Shown: positions 8,650-18,027 of the stretch, one piece after another
Layout: every line of letters starts with the position of its first letter
How positions within the stretch are numbered: position 1 is the stretch's first letter
NCBI RefSeq assembly: GCF_021502725.1
Contig: NZ_JAKFFS010000001.1
Span: forward strand, 1,550,001-1,614,000
Reading direction: 5' to 3'
Length of the DNA stretch: 64,000 nt
Source of the DNA: Dyadobacter sp. CY345
GTDB lineage: Bacteria > Bacteroidota > Bacteroidia > Cytophagales > Spirosomataceae
Notes under the pieces: model-generated
Told to the model about the DNA's origin: nothing
The model's input: the letters and a program-made list of their open reading frames with translations, nothing else
Databases searched by the model: none
Position numbers and translations under genes: made by a program

Positions 8650-9984
8650 TTAGAAAATTCCGATATAGTGATTTCCAGCTTTGTTAACCAGTTTTGCTCC
8701 TTTTGTAACGGCACCGGTTTTGCTATTAATCACGTAGATATTTCCGTCTTTTCCTACCGGGGTTACGGCAACATAAACTTCTTCTCCACTAACCAAAATA
8801 CCCTGATATTGACCAAAATCCAGATCAGCATCGTATGGAAGATCTACTTTTGAAGCAGTTTTACCATTCAAATCCAGGCGGGCAACGAATCCCTGGCTTG
8901 ATCCATCATGCGTATAAAGTGCATAGGCGATACCGTCACCGGCATATCTCCAGCAATCTACATAAACGTCTTTTACGCCAAGCGCCGCATCCAGGCTGAA
9001 TACGTATGCATTGTCGTATTCATTGTTTTGGTTAATTTTCAAAATATGTGAGCCCTTTGAATCTCTCTGCGTAGCCTGATAAATGTTTCCATCCGTTCCC
9101 AAGAACGAATTGAAGCTGCGGTATCCGCTGTTGTCTCCAAATCCAACGGTTGAAGTAATTACTTTCGGATTTTCCAAAGAAGGATAATCAACAACTACCG
9201 CTTTCGAGCCCAATCTTTCAAATGTGCTTTCTGTCAGACCTGTTGCCGGATTTCTTTTCTGCATCCACGTTCCGATGATCAATTTATTTTGTGCTTTGTT
9301 CAAAACAGGTGCATCAAGACGGAAAATATTATGTCCTGCAAGTTCTTCCGCAGCCGTTAACGGAATTTGATATTGTTTGAAACCCGAAATTAATACTTCC
9401 TTTAAGTTCAATGCTAATACCGTTGCAGTTCCACGATAATATTGGAAAGGCGCTGTCGGAGTTGGGCCTGTCGTCGCATTATTAGCCTGGATATTTGCTA
9501 CGTTCACAGCAATACCTGTTTTGTCGCCATCGAACAACTTAACCCAGCGGGGAGAAGTACTTGCGTATTGTGAGATGTTAACCGTCACATCTTCCTGTGT
9601 AAATTTTCCAGCACCTTCTACTTTATATCTGGAAAATTCTCCGCCGTTATCACCCGTGTAGGCGATATTGAAAAGTGTGTTTCCGTCTTCCGATGATTGT
9701 AAACGAGCAGTCCGGTTTGATTTTACGGCATATCCATTGTCATATACGCTAATTGAGATATCAGGATTTTTCGCATCGGCTTTGCTTACAGAGTAAACCA
9801 TTGTGCCACCGTTTCCATCTCCGGGAGTGGTTCCCATCAATGCTCCGGCAACCGTGATCCAGCGATCTTCCGTAGGTTCAGGTTCGGGGGTATTTATCTC
9901 AGAATCATCGTTGTTACAGCCCGAAAGTGTCGCAGCCATCAATAGTCCGCCGAAAAACAGAACATTTAGAAATTGTCTTTTCAT
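8650..9984 (-). CDS. DUF4374 domain lipoprotein
   Basis: A 444-residue protein with a lipoprotein signal: MKRQFLNVLFFGG then LSGC at residues 20-23, so it is probably lipid-anchored in the outer membrane. The mature part is a beta-propeller-like repeat protein (RWITVAGALMG, NIYQATQRDSKGSHILKINQ, KDVYVDCWRYAGDGIAYALY, EEVYVAVTPVGKDGNIYVIN), matching the DUF4374 family commonly encoded beside TonB-dependent receptors in Bacteroidota. It lies 16 bases downstream of the receptor at 10001-12421 and shares its transcript. A role as surface partner in ligand capture is inferred from this context only. Confidence 0.85.
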   Translation of the reverse strand: MKRQFLNVLFFGGLLMAATLSGCNNDDSEINTPEPEPTEDRWITVAGALMGTTPGDGNGGTMVYSVSKADAKNPDISISVYDNGYAVKSNRTARLQSSEDGNTLFNIAYTGDNGGEFSRYKVEGAGKFTQEDVTVNISQYASTSPRWVKLFDGDKTGIAVNVANIQANNATTGPTPTAPFQYYRGTATVLALNLKEVLISGFKQYQIPLTAAEELAGHNIFRLDAPVLNKAQNKLIIGTWMQKRNPATGLTESTFERLGSKAVVVDYPSLENPKVITSTVGFGDNSGYRSFNSFLGTDGNIYQATQRDSKGSHILKINQNNEYDNAYVFSLDAALGVKDVYVDCWRYAGDGIAYALYTHDGSSQGFVARLDLNGKTASKVDLPYDADLDFGQYQGILVSGEEVYVAVTPVGKDGNIYVINSKTGAVTKGAKLVNKAGNHYIGIF

Positions 9985-10000
9985 TATTTATAAGCGTTAA

Positions 10001-12421
10001 TTAAAAATTATTTATAGCGTAATTAAGTTTGAGATAAAATGCTCTTCCGGGTTTCTGGACAGCAAAATTGTCGTAGGCCTGTTGGTCAAAAATATTTTTC
10101 AGGTCGGCGCTGACGATGAATTTTTTGTTTGGGAAAACGTAGCTTACTCCAATGTCCTGAATATATTGTCGTGGAGTTCTGAAATCCTCAATGTCAAGCC
10201 AGGTTGTGTAAAACCGCTCAACAAATCTGAATCCGTAATAAATATTCAGAATCGAGCTTTTTGACAAGACGTCTTTTACTGCATATTGAATTGAAGCATT
10301 GGAAGTAAAAAATGGCTCGTTGGGCAATTGCTTGTTATAATAATCGTATTCTCTTCCGTTTGCGTCGTACTGCGTATTGAAAACAGAATTGAATTTTGAG
10401 AGATTAAAACTCACGTTGAGATTTTTATTAAATGTATAGTTTGCTTCCGCCTCAAAACCGATTGCTTTTGTTTTGCCAAGGTTTTCAAATGGGTCAGTCT
10501 GCACGGCATCGTTGAGTCTTGGATTGACGCGGCGAACGATTTTGTCTTTTGTATCCCGTAAAAAGCCAGATAATCCGAATGAAAATTTATGTCTTTCCAG
10601 ACTATATGGACCTGCTCTGAACCCCAGATTTAAGTTATTGCTAATTTCCGGGCGTATCCCAAAATTCTCTACAATGTTCTCGCCAGGACTTCCAAATACT
10701 TCTTCCTCGGACGGAAGCCTTACTGCTTTTTCAGCGGAGGTGAGCAGGTATAAGTTTGTTTTGATTGCATAAGAAATTGCTGCTCCATATCCCGTTGTGG
10801 TTTTATTGCTCGTAACTCTATCTTCCTGGCGTGTATTTTCTCCGCCAACCACAACCAGCACGGGATCCATCCGGTCAATTTTCTGCTGGTAGTATTTCCC
10901 GAACAGGCTGGTTCTCAGCTTCGCATCAAAAGCTTTAAGTTCATAGGCAACTGAGGTAATATTTTTTGTCAGATCTCTCGTGCCGATGAATTCTCTCTCT
11001 CTTTCAGAGCGCACAAAGTCCTGCTCAGTTCTGTCAATTGTGTAAAAAATATGGTTGAGGACCAGTCTGTGATTTTCTGTGATATCGTAATTGAGTCCAC
11101 CACGGGCAGTCGTCACGCGACGGTTGATGTGATTCATCGTAGGTGCACCTTGCTGTGCGCCGGCTGGCCGTAATATAGGATCGCCATTAAGTCCGAGACT
11201 GAGTTCGCCAAACCAGTTGTAGTTCCATCTGACAGTATCAATCACAACTTGTTTTCTGCTGCTTGACATTCCGCTCAACGTCGCTTCAAGCCCTTTGATC
11301 AGAAAATTTTTCTTGCGGTAATTGACACTGAAAACGTTTGCCTGAGATTCCGTAAACCTTCCTTTGTAGGGTATCGACATGTAGGTGCCATGCTGTATTT
11401 CGTTAAAATCACTTGATCCGTTATATCCTAGAAAGAACTGGTCTGCCCATTTTACGTCTGTAAACCCAATTTCAAACTGACCGCCAATGGACCGATAGGC
11501 ATCATTGAAGCGCTTTGCTCTGACATAATCGTATCTGCCGTTAGGTAAAATATTTCTTACAAATTTCCCCCAAACTTCGTAGTCATTGTCTGAGTAATTA
11601 TAAAATCCTGATCCTTTTACAGTCAATCCGTTTTTGTTATTTCTATACATACCCGTCAAGCTGGATTGAAGCGTATTAAATGAACCGTAAGAAACAGAAG
11701 CAGTCAGGTTATTATTCATCCCCTTTTTCAAGATTACATTGATTGCGCCTCCAAGTGCGTCATCAGCAAGGTGGGCGGGAATCACGCCCTTATAAACTTC
11801 GATTCGTTCGATATTAGAAGGTGGAATACTATTCAAGCTGAAAGAGGCTCCATAAGTGGAGATTGGAATGCCATCTATGAAAATGCGAACGGAGCCGCCC
11901 GACATCCCGTTTAAATTATAGGTCACAGCAGATCCTAAACCACCGTTTTGACGAACTCTGATACCAGCCGATCGGTCCAAAAGTTCATTCGTTTGAATAT
12001 TTCGGGTTGCTACTTCTTTGGTATCAATCACGTTGACAGCGAAACCCTGCGTTTCGATCTCTTTCTTTTCCGTTTTCTGTAATATTTGTACCTCATTCAG
12101 ATCAAATGCGGCTTTTTTGACCATAATATCCAGATCGTGCTGTGATTTGTTAACATGGATCTTCACACTTTTTGACTGAATCTCGACTGAGGTTGTCAGA
12201 ATCTCCTGGTGTCCATAAGGGACATTTTTTAATTCAAAATCACCGCGAACATCGGACATTGTCACGAGACTTGTACCCGCCAATCTAACCGTCACGTGAC
12301 TAACAAAATCGCCTCCGTTCTCTTTAACTTTTCCTTTAACGGTTGCCGTTTGGACAGGCTTGGTTTGAGCAAAAACTGAATATTGAAGGATGAGGAATAA
12401 GATCAGATAAAAATATTTCAT
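10001..12421 (-). CDS. TonB-dependent receptor (FecA/iron-type) with CarboxypepD-like domain
   Basis: An 806-residue outer-membrane receptor. Signal peptide residues 1-18; a carboxypeptidase-like regulatory domain at about 25-110 (VKGKVKENGGDFVSHVTVRL); plug domain from about 120 with ATRNIQTNELLDRSAGIRVR, IFIDGIPISTYG, IPPSNIERIEVYKGVIPAHL and DDALGGAINVILKKG; then a barrel ending RAFYLKLNYAINNF. The plug resembles FecA/iron-citrate-type receptors. It is the first gene of a two-gene unit with the DUF4374 lipoprotein. The 785-base upstream spacer has no clear promoter element. Iron-chelate uptake is likely but inferred. Confidence 0.93.
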   Translation of the reverse strand: MKYFYLILFLILQYSVFAQTKPVQTATVKGKVKENGGDFVSHVTVRLAGTSLVTMSDVRGDFELKNVPYGHQEILTTSVEIQSKSVKIHVNKSQHDLDIMVKKAAFDLNEVQILQKTEKKEIETQGFAVNVIDTKEVATRNIQTNELLDRSAGIRVRQNGGLGSAVTYNLNGMSGGSVRIFIDGIPISTYGASFSLNSIPPSNIERIEVYKGVIPAHLADDALGGAINVILKKGMNNNLTASVSYGSFNTLQSSLTGMYRNNKNGLTVKGSGFYNYSDNDYEVWGKFVRNILPNGRYDYVRAKRFNDAYRSIGGQFEIGFTDVKWADQFFLGYNGSSDFNEIQHGTYMSIPYKGRFTESQANVFSVNYRKKNFLIKGLEATLSGMSSSRKQVVIDTVRWNYNWFGELSLGLNGDPILRPAGAQQGAPTMNHINRRVTTARGGLNYDITENHRLVLNHIFYTIDRTEQDFVRSEREREFIGTRDLTKNITSVAYELKAFDAKLRTSLFGKYYQQKIDRMDPVLVVVGGENTRQEDRVTSNKTTTGYGAAISYAIKTNLYLLTSAEKAVRLPSEEEVFGSPGENIVENFGIRPEISNNLNLGFRAGPYSLERHKFSFGLSGFLRDTKDKIVRRVNPRLNDAVQTDPFENLGKTKAIGFEAEANYTFNKNLNVSFNLSKFNSVFNTQYDANGREYDYYNKQLPNEPFFTSNASIQYAVKDVLSKSSILNIYYGFRFVERFYTTWLDIEDFRTPRQYIQDIGVSYVFPNKKFIVSADLKNIFDQQAYDNFAVQKPGRAFYLKLNYAINNF

Positions 12422-13206
12422 AGGTATTGATAAGGAGTGCTTTTAACGCGTCGGGTAAAATTATTTGTCTGGATAGGCGGTAGAAAAATTATTTTAAACT
12501 AGACCTATTCTAAGTTAAAGTCTCTAATTTTTCCATGTTGCCTTTGTTCATTACCATGGTTTGTTTTGATTGATTATCCTATGGAAAGCATAGGTTTGGA
12601 AGTTTCGAAGCCGAAAAGTATTAAGGACTGGGGTAGGATACTAGCAAATTCCTTCTCGCGTCATAAAAACTCCCGATAACGTCAGTCGTCAAAAGTCATT
12701 TTTTTGAGCCTATCAGCAAGTTGCCAGATAGACGTTTGTGGCAGAAATTCAATGCTTCTTTCTAGTAAATGATTTCAATATGACGGGCGAGTGATTTCTT
12801 GGAAGTATCATCTTGTTCTTACAAAGGAAAGTCAAAATCTATTTTCTGTTGCAAATGTTGCGGCTTGTATTGTTCAACAAGTACCTCAAAATTGGAAGAT
12901 GTTTCAGCAGTAATAACAGGACAATTTAGTATATCTTCAAAACCTTTCCTGAGAGCCAAAAACTTTACTAATCCTGGGAAAATTTGCAGAGACGGCAATT
13001 ATTAATTCAATTCCAATTAAGTTCGTGAATTTCAGTAAGAATCATTCTTTCCGGAATTATTAGATTTGAACAGAATCATATCTTGAAATCCTTGAAATTT
13101 TTTCTTAGGCTGCTTCAAAATATATCATTGGCAAAGTTTTGGTATTGTATGGTGCTTTGAAATCCAGTCGTGATTTCATGTACTATATTAACAAAACTTC
13201 ATTAAC
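12422..13206. other. Long spacer with a possible gene remnant
   Basis: This 785-base stretch has no convincing gene. On the minus strand, from about 13002 to 12819, a frame of about 60 codons without an ATG reads like protein (FPGLVKFLALRKGFEDILN, then a stretch ending KIDFDFPL and a stop), so a degraded gene fragment is possible. The plus-strand 68-codon frame over the same bases is cysteine-rich and looks like its shadow. The promoters of the flanking divergent genes should also be here. Confidence 0.35.
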
Positions 13207-14106
13207 ATGTCTGAATCAATAAATTTGTCACTTCAAAATCCGGTTGATAAATATCCCCAACCACCATTTAATAAACAGCCGCAACAAGTGCCAGGATTGG
13301 CTTCAAAGATGGATCCACAACCTGATCATGGTGAAACGTCATACAAAGGATCCGGACGTTTGGCAGGTAGAAAGGCTTTGATCACCGGTGGAGATTCAGG
13401 AATTGGTCGTGCTGCGGCCATTGCTTACGCACGGGAAGGAGCCGACGTGGTTATCAATTATTTGCCGTCGGAACAATCTGATGCAGACGAGGTAATTGAG
13501 CTGATCGAGGCTGAGGGACGTAAAGGGTATGGGATCCCGGGGGATATCACTGAGGAATCTTTTTGTAAAAAACTTGTAGAAGAGGCTGTCGGAAAACTGG
13601 GTGGTCTGGATATATTGGTAAATAATGCAGGTCATCAACAGGCGGTAGAATCCTTGCTCGACCTGACTTCGGAGGGATTTGACGAAACAATAAAAACTAA
13701 TATTTATGCTCCTTTCTGGATTACCAAGGCAGCTTTGCCGCATCTGGCTCCTGGTTCCGTAATTATTGCCACGTCATCAGTTCAGGCATATGACCCATCT
13801 AACAATCTGTTTGATTACGCGCAGACGAAAGCGGCTAATGTTGCCTATGTAAAATCGCTGGCCAAACAATTAGGACCAAAAGGTATTCGTGTTAACGGAG
13901 TTGCGCCAGGACCGGTTTGGACGCCGTTGCAAGTGAGTGGAGGACAGCCACAAGATTCGATTGTGGAATTTGGTAAAGTTACACCATTGGGCAGACCTGG
14001 TCAGCCGGCGGAATTAGCTTCTATATTTGTTCAGCTCGCGGCCGAAGATGCAAGTTTTGCCACCGGGCAAATCTACGGTGCAGCTGGTGGAAATGGTCAT
14101 CCATAA
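13207..14106 (+). CDS. SDR family oxidoreductase (YghA-like)
   Basis: A 299-residue classical short-chain dehydrogenase. The N-terminal 45 residues (KYPQPPFNKQPQQVPG, KMDPQPDHGETSY) form the extension typical of YghA-type enzymes. Then come LAGRKALITGGDSGIGRAAA (GxxxGxG cofactor loop), DILVNNAGHQ (NNAG), the ATSSVQAY serine and YAQTKAA (YxxxK catalytic pair), and IRVNGVAPGPVWTP. These enzymes reduce small aldehydes or ketones with NADP and are often stress-induced; the substrate here is unknown. A convergent terminator separates it from carbonic anhydrase. Confidence 0.92.
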   Translation: MSESINLSLQNPVDKYPQPPFNKQPQQVPGLASKMDPQPDHGETSYKGSGRLAGRKALITGGDSGIGRAAAIAYAREGADVVINYLPSEQSDADEVIELIEAEGRKGYGIPGDITEESFCKKLVEEAVGKLGGLDILVNNAGHQQAVESLLDLTSEGFDETIKTNIYAPFWITKAALPHLAPGSVIIATSSVQAYDPSNNLFDYAQTKAANVAYVKSLAKQLGPKGIRVNGVAPGPVWTPLQVSGGQPQDSIVEFGKVTPLGRPGQPAELASIFVQLAAEDASFATGQIYGAAGGNGHP

Positions 14107-14131
14107 TAATTTGATTGTCACCATAACGAAA

Positions 14132-14155
14132 AAAGCACGACCTCGGCCGTGCTTT
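14132..14155. terminator. Bidirectional terminator between convergent genes
   Basis: The arms AAAGCACG (14132-14139) and CGTGCTTT (14148-14155) form a stem with a C-rich loop. It lies between the ends of the SDR gene and the minus-strand carbonic anhydrase gene; the T-run is stronger on the minus strand. Confidence 0.7.
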
Positions 14156-14251
14156 CTTCGTATAATATTTATCTGACAACAACTCAGACTATTTAACTCT
14201 GCTGAATTTTCGATATTGATAAATCAAGCTTTATAAGCTAGTCGGAAATTA

Positions 14252-14905
14252 TTACTTTTCCTGCTTTATCGGATCAGCCAGATCCAGGCGATAAATTTCC
14301 ATGATGTTTTGCAAAAGTTTTTTGAAGTCAATATTCAAGTCGATCAAGCCTCCTGAATGCACATCAAAAACCCATCCATGAACAGTCAAATCACGGTCAC
14401 GCTGCGCTTTTTGCACCTCGGCCGTTTTAATTACATTTATACACTGCTCCTGAACATTCAATTCTACCAGTCTTTTGTAGCGAGATTCCTCATCTTCAAT
14501 CTTATTCAATTCATCCCGGTGCGTGCGATAAACATCACGGATATTTCTAAGCCACGGGTTTAATATTCCCAAGTCTCCAGATTTCATGGCCGCCTGAACA
14601 CCGCCGCAATAGTAATGCCCGCATACGACGATATGGTTTACTTTAAGATGTTCAACTGCGTAGTTGATAACAGACATTACACTTAAATCTGTGTTTGGAA
14701 CCATATTGGCGATGTTTCTTAACACGAAAGCTTCGCCAGGCGCGATTCCCATTAACTCTTCGGCTGAAACCCGGCTGTCAGAACAGCCGATGTAGAGAAT
14801 ATCCGGCGTTTGCCCTTTTGAAAGTTCTGTAAAATAGTCTGGTTCAACTTTAAGCTTCGTTTGAACCCAGTTCTGATTATTCTTAAAAATTTGTGCAATA
14901 TCCAT
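14252..14905 (-). CDS. can: Beta-class carbonic anhydrase
   Basis: A 217-residue enzyme interconverting CO2 and bicarbonate in the cytoplasm. The zinc ligands are visible: C41 in IGCSDSRV with the D43-R45 dyad, and H97 and C100 in VVCGHYYCGGV. The length and layout fit the bacterial Can/CynT type. It appears to be a single-gene unit ending at the convergent terminator at 14132-14155. Bicarbonate supply for biosynthesis at ambient CO2 is the usual role. No linked transporter (SulP type) is present in the window. Confidence 0.96.
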   Translation of the reverse strand: MDIAQIFKNNQNWVQTKLKVEPDYFTELSKGQTPDILYIGCSDSRVSAEELMGIAPGEAFVLRNIANMVPNTDLSVMSVINYAVEHLKVNHIVVCGHYYCGGVQAAMKSGDLGILNPWLRNIRDVYRTHRDELNKIEDEESRYKRLVELNVQEQCINVIKTAEVQKAQRDRDLTVHGWVFDVHSGGLIDLNIDFKKLLQNIMEIYRLDLADPIKQEK

Positions 14906-15158
14906 TTTAGTAACTTTTTAGTTAAGAGTTATTATTACCATTACTTAACGTCAACCAACAGTATTTGTCCATAATAGTTATTCAGTATTTGTGACAAAAA
15001 GTCTGCACCTGAATGAATGATTTCAAAAGTGTCAGACTGCGACCTGCCTTAATTCATGACGGCGCTAATTTCATAATATCTGGTGCTGATTCATAATTAT
15101 CAAATAACTTTTTTACAGCATAATTTTTAACGTTGATCAGCAATCGCGCAGGAATTTG

Positions 15159-15848
15159 TTAAGATTTTGTAATTGTACTATTTAACTCATCATAATATTT
15201 ATCAACCAACTCTGGTAAATTATTGACTCCCAGTTTTTTAAATAAAATAGACTTGTGTGTCGCCAAAGTTGAATTGGCAATTCCCAGGGAATACGCAATC
15301 GTAGAAGTTGATTGTCCCTGGATTATGCCCTGGGCAATTTGAAATTGACGTCTGCTTAGCGTATAAACCGGGCTGGCAGACCACTTTTTAGGATTACCTG
15401 TCAGGGTTTTACTTCTTCTGATATTTTCGGTTAAAGTTTCCTGCGCCATTTGTTCCATTAAGGCGCGACATAAATATTGATGTCCGCCCAGAACTGATAC
15501 GATGGATTCTGCAATTTCTTCGCAGCCGGCGTTCTGTGTTAAAAAGCCGTTGGCACCGGCCAATAAGCAATCGAGGGCATCGGAATATTTCATATCCCGG
15601 GAAAAAATCAAGATTCGGGTTTTGCTACTTGGTTGCTTGACATATTCAATTACATCAGTTGTCACTGTTGAGACTGCGCCGATAATGACAAGATCAAATG
15701 AGTCGAATTTGATCTTGGAAAGATTTGAGGTTTTTGATGACAGGCTTTTAAAAGATGTCGCAAGCGAGACGTAATCTTTTGTTATTTTCTCTAGGCCAGC
15801 TCTTACTACAAAACTATTATCAATAAATAAAATCTTGAAATTTGTCAT
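15159..15848 (-). CDS. LuxR-type response regulator with degenerate receiver
   Basis: A 229-residue protein with an N-terminal receiver-like domain (1-125) and a C-terminal GerE/LuxR helix-turn-helix (about 160-220: YTLSRRQFQIAQGIIQGQST, IANSTLATHKSILFKKLGVN). In the receiver the acidic pair is D10-N11, the place of the phosphoacceptor aspartate holds glycine (G57 in DLVIIGAV), and the conserved lysine before the last turn is replaced (FLTQNAG). It is therefore probably not controlled by phosphorylation. No histidine kinase is adjacent. Target genes are unknown. Confidence 0.9.
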   Translation of the reverse strand: MTNFKILFIDNSFVVRAGLEKITKDYVSLATSFKSLSSKTSNLSKIKFDSFDLVIIGAVSTVTTDVIEYVKQPSSKTRILIFSRDMKYSDALDCLLAGANGFLTQNAGCEEIAESIVSVLGGHQYLCRALMEQMAQETLTENIRRSKTLTGNPKKWSASPVYTLSRRQFQIAQGIIQGQSTSTIAYSLGIANSTLATHKSILFKKLGVNNLPELVDKYYDELNSTITKS

Positions 15849-16152
15849 AATTAATAAAACTCGAACGGGTATTGTGGTAGGTATTGAAAGCAGAAACTTT
15901 GCACTGCACAGATCTGTCTTTGCATTTATGGTCAGTGATAGTAGGCAGGATGCCTTTGATTCTCTCCGAGGTTATGGCAGCGCACCTTTTAGAATAATAA
16001 GCGGCTTCTAATGTCTAAATAGACAGTTTGCGGTTTTATGTTAAATATTTTACAACAGCATATCATTTATGTACGAAGAATTTTGTAGCAAGTAATTCTG
16101 CCCTTACACTTGTTCAGTCTGAAATGATCATCTGTTAGTGAGCAAGTTATGA
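15849..16152. other. Intergenic spacer, nothing recognised
   Basis: This 304-base spacer separates two minus-strand regulator genes. I see no open frame, RNA gene or terminator-like hairpin in it. Confidence 0.35.
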
Positions 16153-16566
16153 TTAAATTAACATGGATTCCAATTCCTTTGGATTTAGTGGTTTGGATAA
16201 AAATCCAGATAACAAAGGATGCGTTTTCGCCCTTTTCAATTCATCATAGTCCAGGGACGATGAAAGCATGATAATGGTGAACCGGCGGCAAAATTCTTCT
16301 CCATGCCTGGCGAGCGCATCCAAAAAATCCCATCCGCTTAGTAAGGGCATATTGATGTCCAGAAGAATTATTGTCTTAGCGTCGGCAGGAATTTCTTGCT
16401 GTTGAATAGTAGCAAGAGCAATTTCAGGGTCTGAATAAACCTGAACTTCTGCCTCGGGGTTGTATTTTAATACATTAAATTTAGCGATCGTGTTACATAT
16501 TTTGTCGTCGTCAACAAGCATAAAACGTGTTGGAGGTAAGTTGTCGTTTTTTTGAGATTGATTCAT
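16153..16566 (-). CDS. Single-domain response regulator (receiver only)
   Basis: A 137-residue protein with only a receiver domain. The acidic cluster is in RFMLVDDDKIC, the phosphoacceptor in TIILLDINMPLLSG, the switch serine in IIMLSSS and the lysine in GFLSKPL, so it looks fully functional. I chose the ATG at 16566 because the longer frame adds a non-conserved 17-residue leader. Such CheY-like proteins in Bacteroidota relay signals from hybrid kinases; none is nearby, so its partner is encoded elsewhere. Confidence 0.9.
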   Translation of the reverse strand: MNQSQKNDNLPPTRFMLVDDDKICNTIAKFNVLKYNPEAEVQVYSDPEIALATIQQQEIPADAKTIILLDINMPLLSGWDFLDALARHGEEFCRRFTIIMLSSSLDYDELKRAKTHPLLSGFLSKPLNPKELESMLI

Positions 16567-17348
16567 TATAACTTTGAGTAAAATTTTATGGGCGTATGTT
16601 GGTTGGTTTACGGGCAATCGGCGACGGTAAAACGGTATGATAATATCTGTTTATTTTAAGCTTTGACCTTATTAACAATCCCTAAAACATGAAGAGAATT
16701 GCTATGAACGTCATTCTAGTCACAGACAAAACGTTAAAGTGATTAACGTCCCCGCTATACGAAAGTGACTTGTTGCCATCTATAATTGCCACGCTGAATA
16801 GGATTTATCGGGTTGGTATCGGGATATATAATATCCAACAAACTTGTAGAGAAGAAAGGGTAAATATTGAACCGTATTCGGTTTGGAAGCTTCATATATT
16901 CTTTTAGATTTTTTCAGGTCTATTCAATGCCTTCCTAACAATTATAAAGCCTCCTTAAAACGATTTGACAATCAGATGTTTTAAGATACAGATAAATATA
17001 TCGGCGTATAATTTATTAAAGTAATAGGTAGTCGGAAGCAAGCATCTTGTAGCAAATAAATAAGGAGCTCAATCGTATGACAAATTATATCTACAAAAAT
17101 TATGCCAAAACTGGCTAAAATTGTAGAATTATATCTATTTCCTCGTTAAATGATATTTAGTGCGAATTCGTCAGATAATCGAGAGAGAGGATTATAAATG
17201 TAGACATATCCGCAGGTACATTAGACGCAGCTAACTCAGAATTATTTCCAATATTTCTTATTGGCGTGAAGCTAGTTAAATCTTGTGGCGGTCACTTTGG
17301 AGAAGTATAATACTTACCCTCCTTTAAGTTGAAATCCTAAAAAAATAA
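16567..17348. other. Long spacer without a convincing gene
   Basis: About 780 bases with no listed gene. On the minus strand a frame of about 41 codons (17259-17134, containing FTPIRNIGNNSELAAS) looks mildly protein-like but follows a stop and has no start before its middle. This may be a decayed gene; no RNA gene is visible. Confidence 0.3.
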
Positions 17349-17408
17349 GGCTCAAACCTTAGTTCAGTAACTACCATAAGGTAGATTTATTGATCTAATT
17401 TTTGAGCC
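17349..17408 (-). terminator. Terminator-like structured 3' region
   Basis: GGCTCAAA (17349-17356) and TTTGAGCC (17401-17408) pair around an inner stem CCTTA/TAAGG. On the minus strand the outer stem is followed by TTATTTTTTT, so it fits a terminator 40 bases past the stop of the small lipoprotein gene. Confidence 0.6.
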
Positions 17409-17448
17409 AAAAGAAACTGAGTCTGGCAGAATAACAAAAGTTGCAGGA

Positions 17449-17874
17449 TTATTTGGTCTTCAAAATAACCTGACCATCCGGATAGTTGATGTCGGCTTTG
17501 TTTTCTGCGGTTATAAAAAAGCTCTGAGGTTCGAATGGCGTTGCGGTATTGAGCTCGCTTTTAAGTGCTTTTGAAAAAAGGCCGGTTTCATTTTTAACCT
17601 GACCCAAATTCTTAATTCCATTATTTCGTGTATTGGCCCACAGTACATAGGTATTCCGGGATTCAACCAAATCGTTTGCCGGTGCAAGATTTTTTACCGA
17701 TAATTTTACTCCGTAATTATCGTTTTTGTCTTTTTTCATTTTGATGCTTCCTTCGGCTGCCGGAACGATAGCCGAGTTATTAAATACAAACTTTTTACTA
17801 CAAGAAGTAATAATAAATACCATCAAAATCGGTAAAAGAAAATTCAGTAGGACGCTTGTGAAGGACTTTTTCAT
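17449..17874 (-). CDS. Small lipoprotein of unknown function
   Basis: A 141-residue protein with a lipoprotein signal: hydrophobic LLNFLLPILMVFIITSC with the lipobox cysteine near residue 25. The mature part contains GSIKMKKDKNDNYGVKLSVK and TYVLWANTRNNGIKNLGQV, which looks like a small beta-rich domain of the anti-sigma or fasciclin-like extracellular kind, but I recognise no family with certainty. A minus-strand TAAATTTG at 17887-17880 fits a -7 element very close to the ATG, which would give an almost leaderless message. Confidence 0.75.
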   Translation of the reverse strand: MKKSFTSVLLNFLLPILMVFIITSCSKKFVFNNSAIVPAAEGSIKMKKDKNDNYGVKLSVKNLAPANDLVESRNTYVLWANTRNNGIKNLGQVKNETGLFSKALKSELNTATPFEPQSFFITAENKADINYPDGQVILKTK

Positions 17875-18027
17875 TTTCGCAAATTTATTTACTGCGGCAC
17901 CTTACGATGATCGCTGATAAGTTAATCTAATTTTTACCCGGAGTTACTAATTTTGTGCCAAGACGGGAGAAGACGGGTGAAAGATACCTGGACATTCGGT
18001 AGTTATTGAACCAACATCTTAAATTAA

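Noticed and set aside
12799..13005. A 68-codon cysteine-rich plus-strand frame
   Set aside because: The composition is unlike a real protein, there is no start signal, and the opposite strand reads more like coding sequence.
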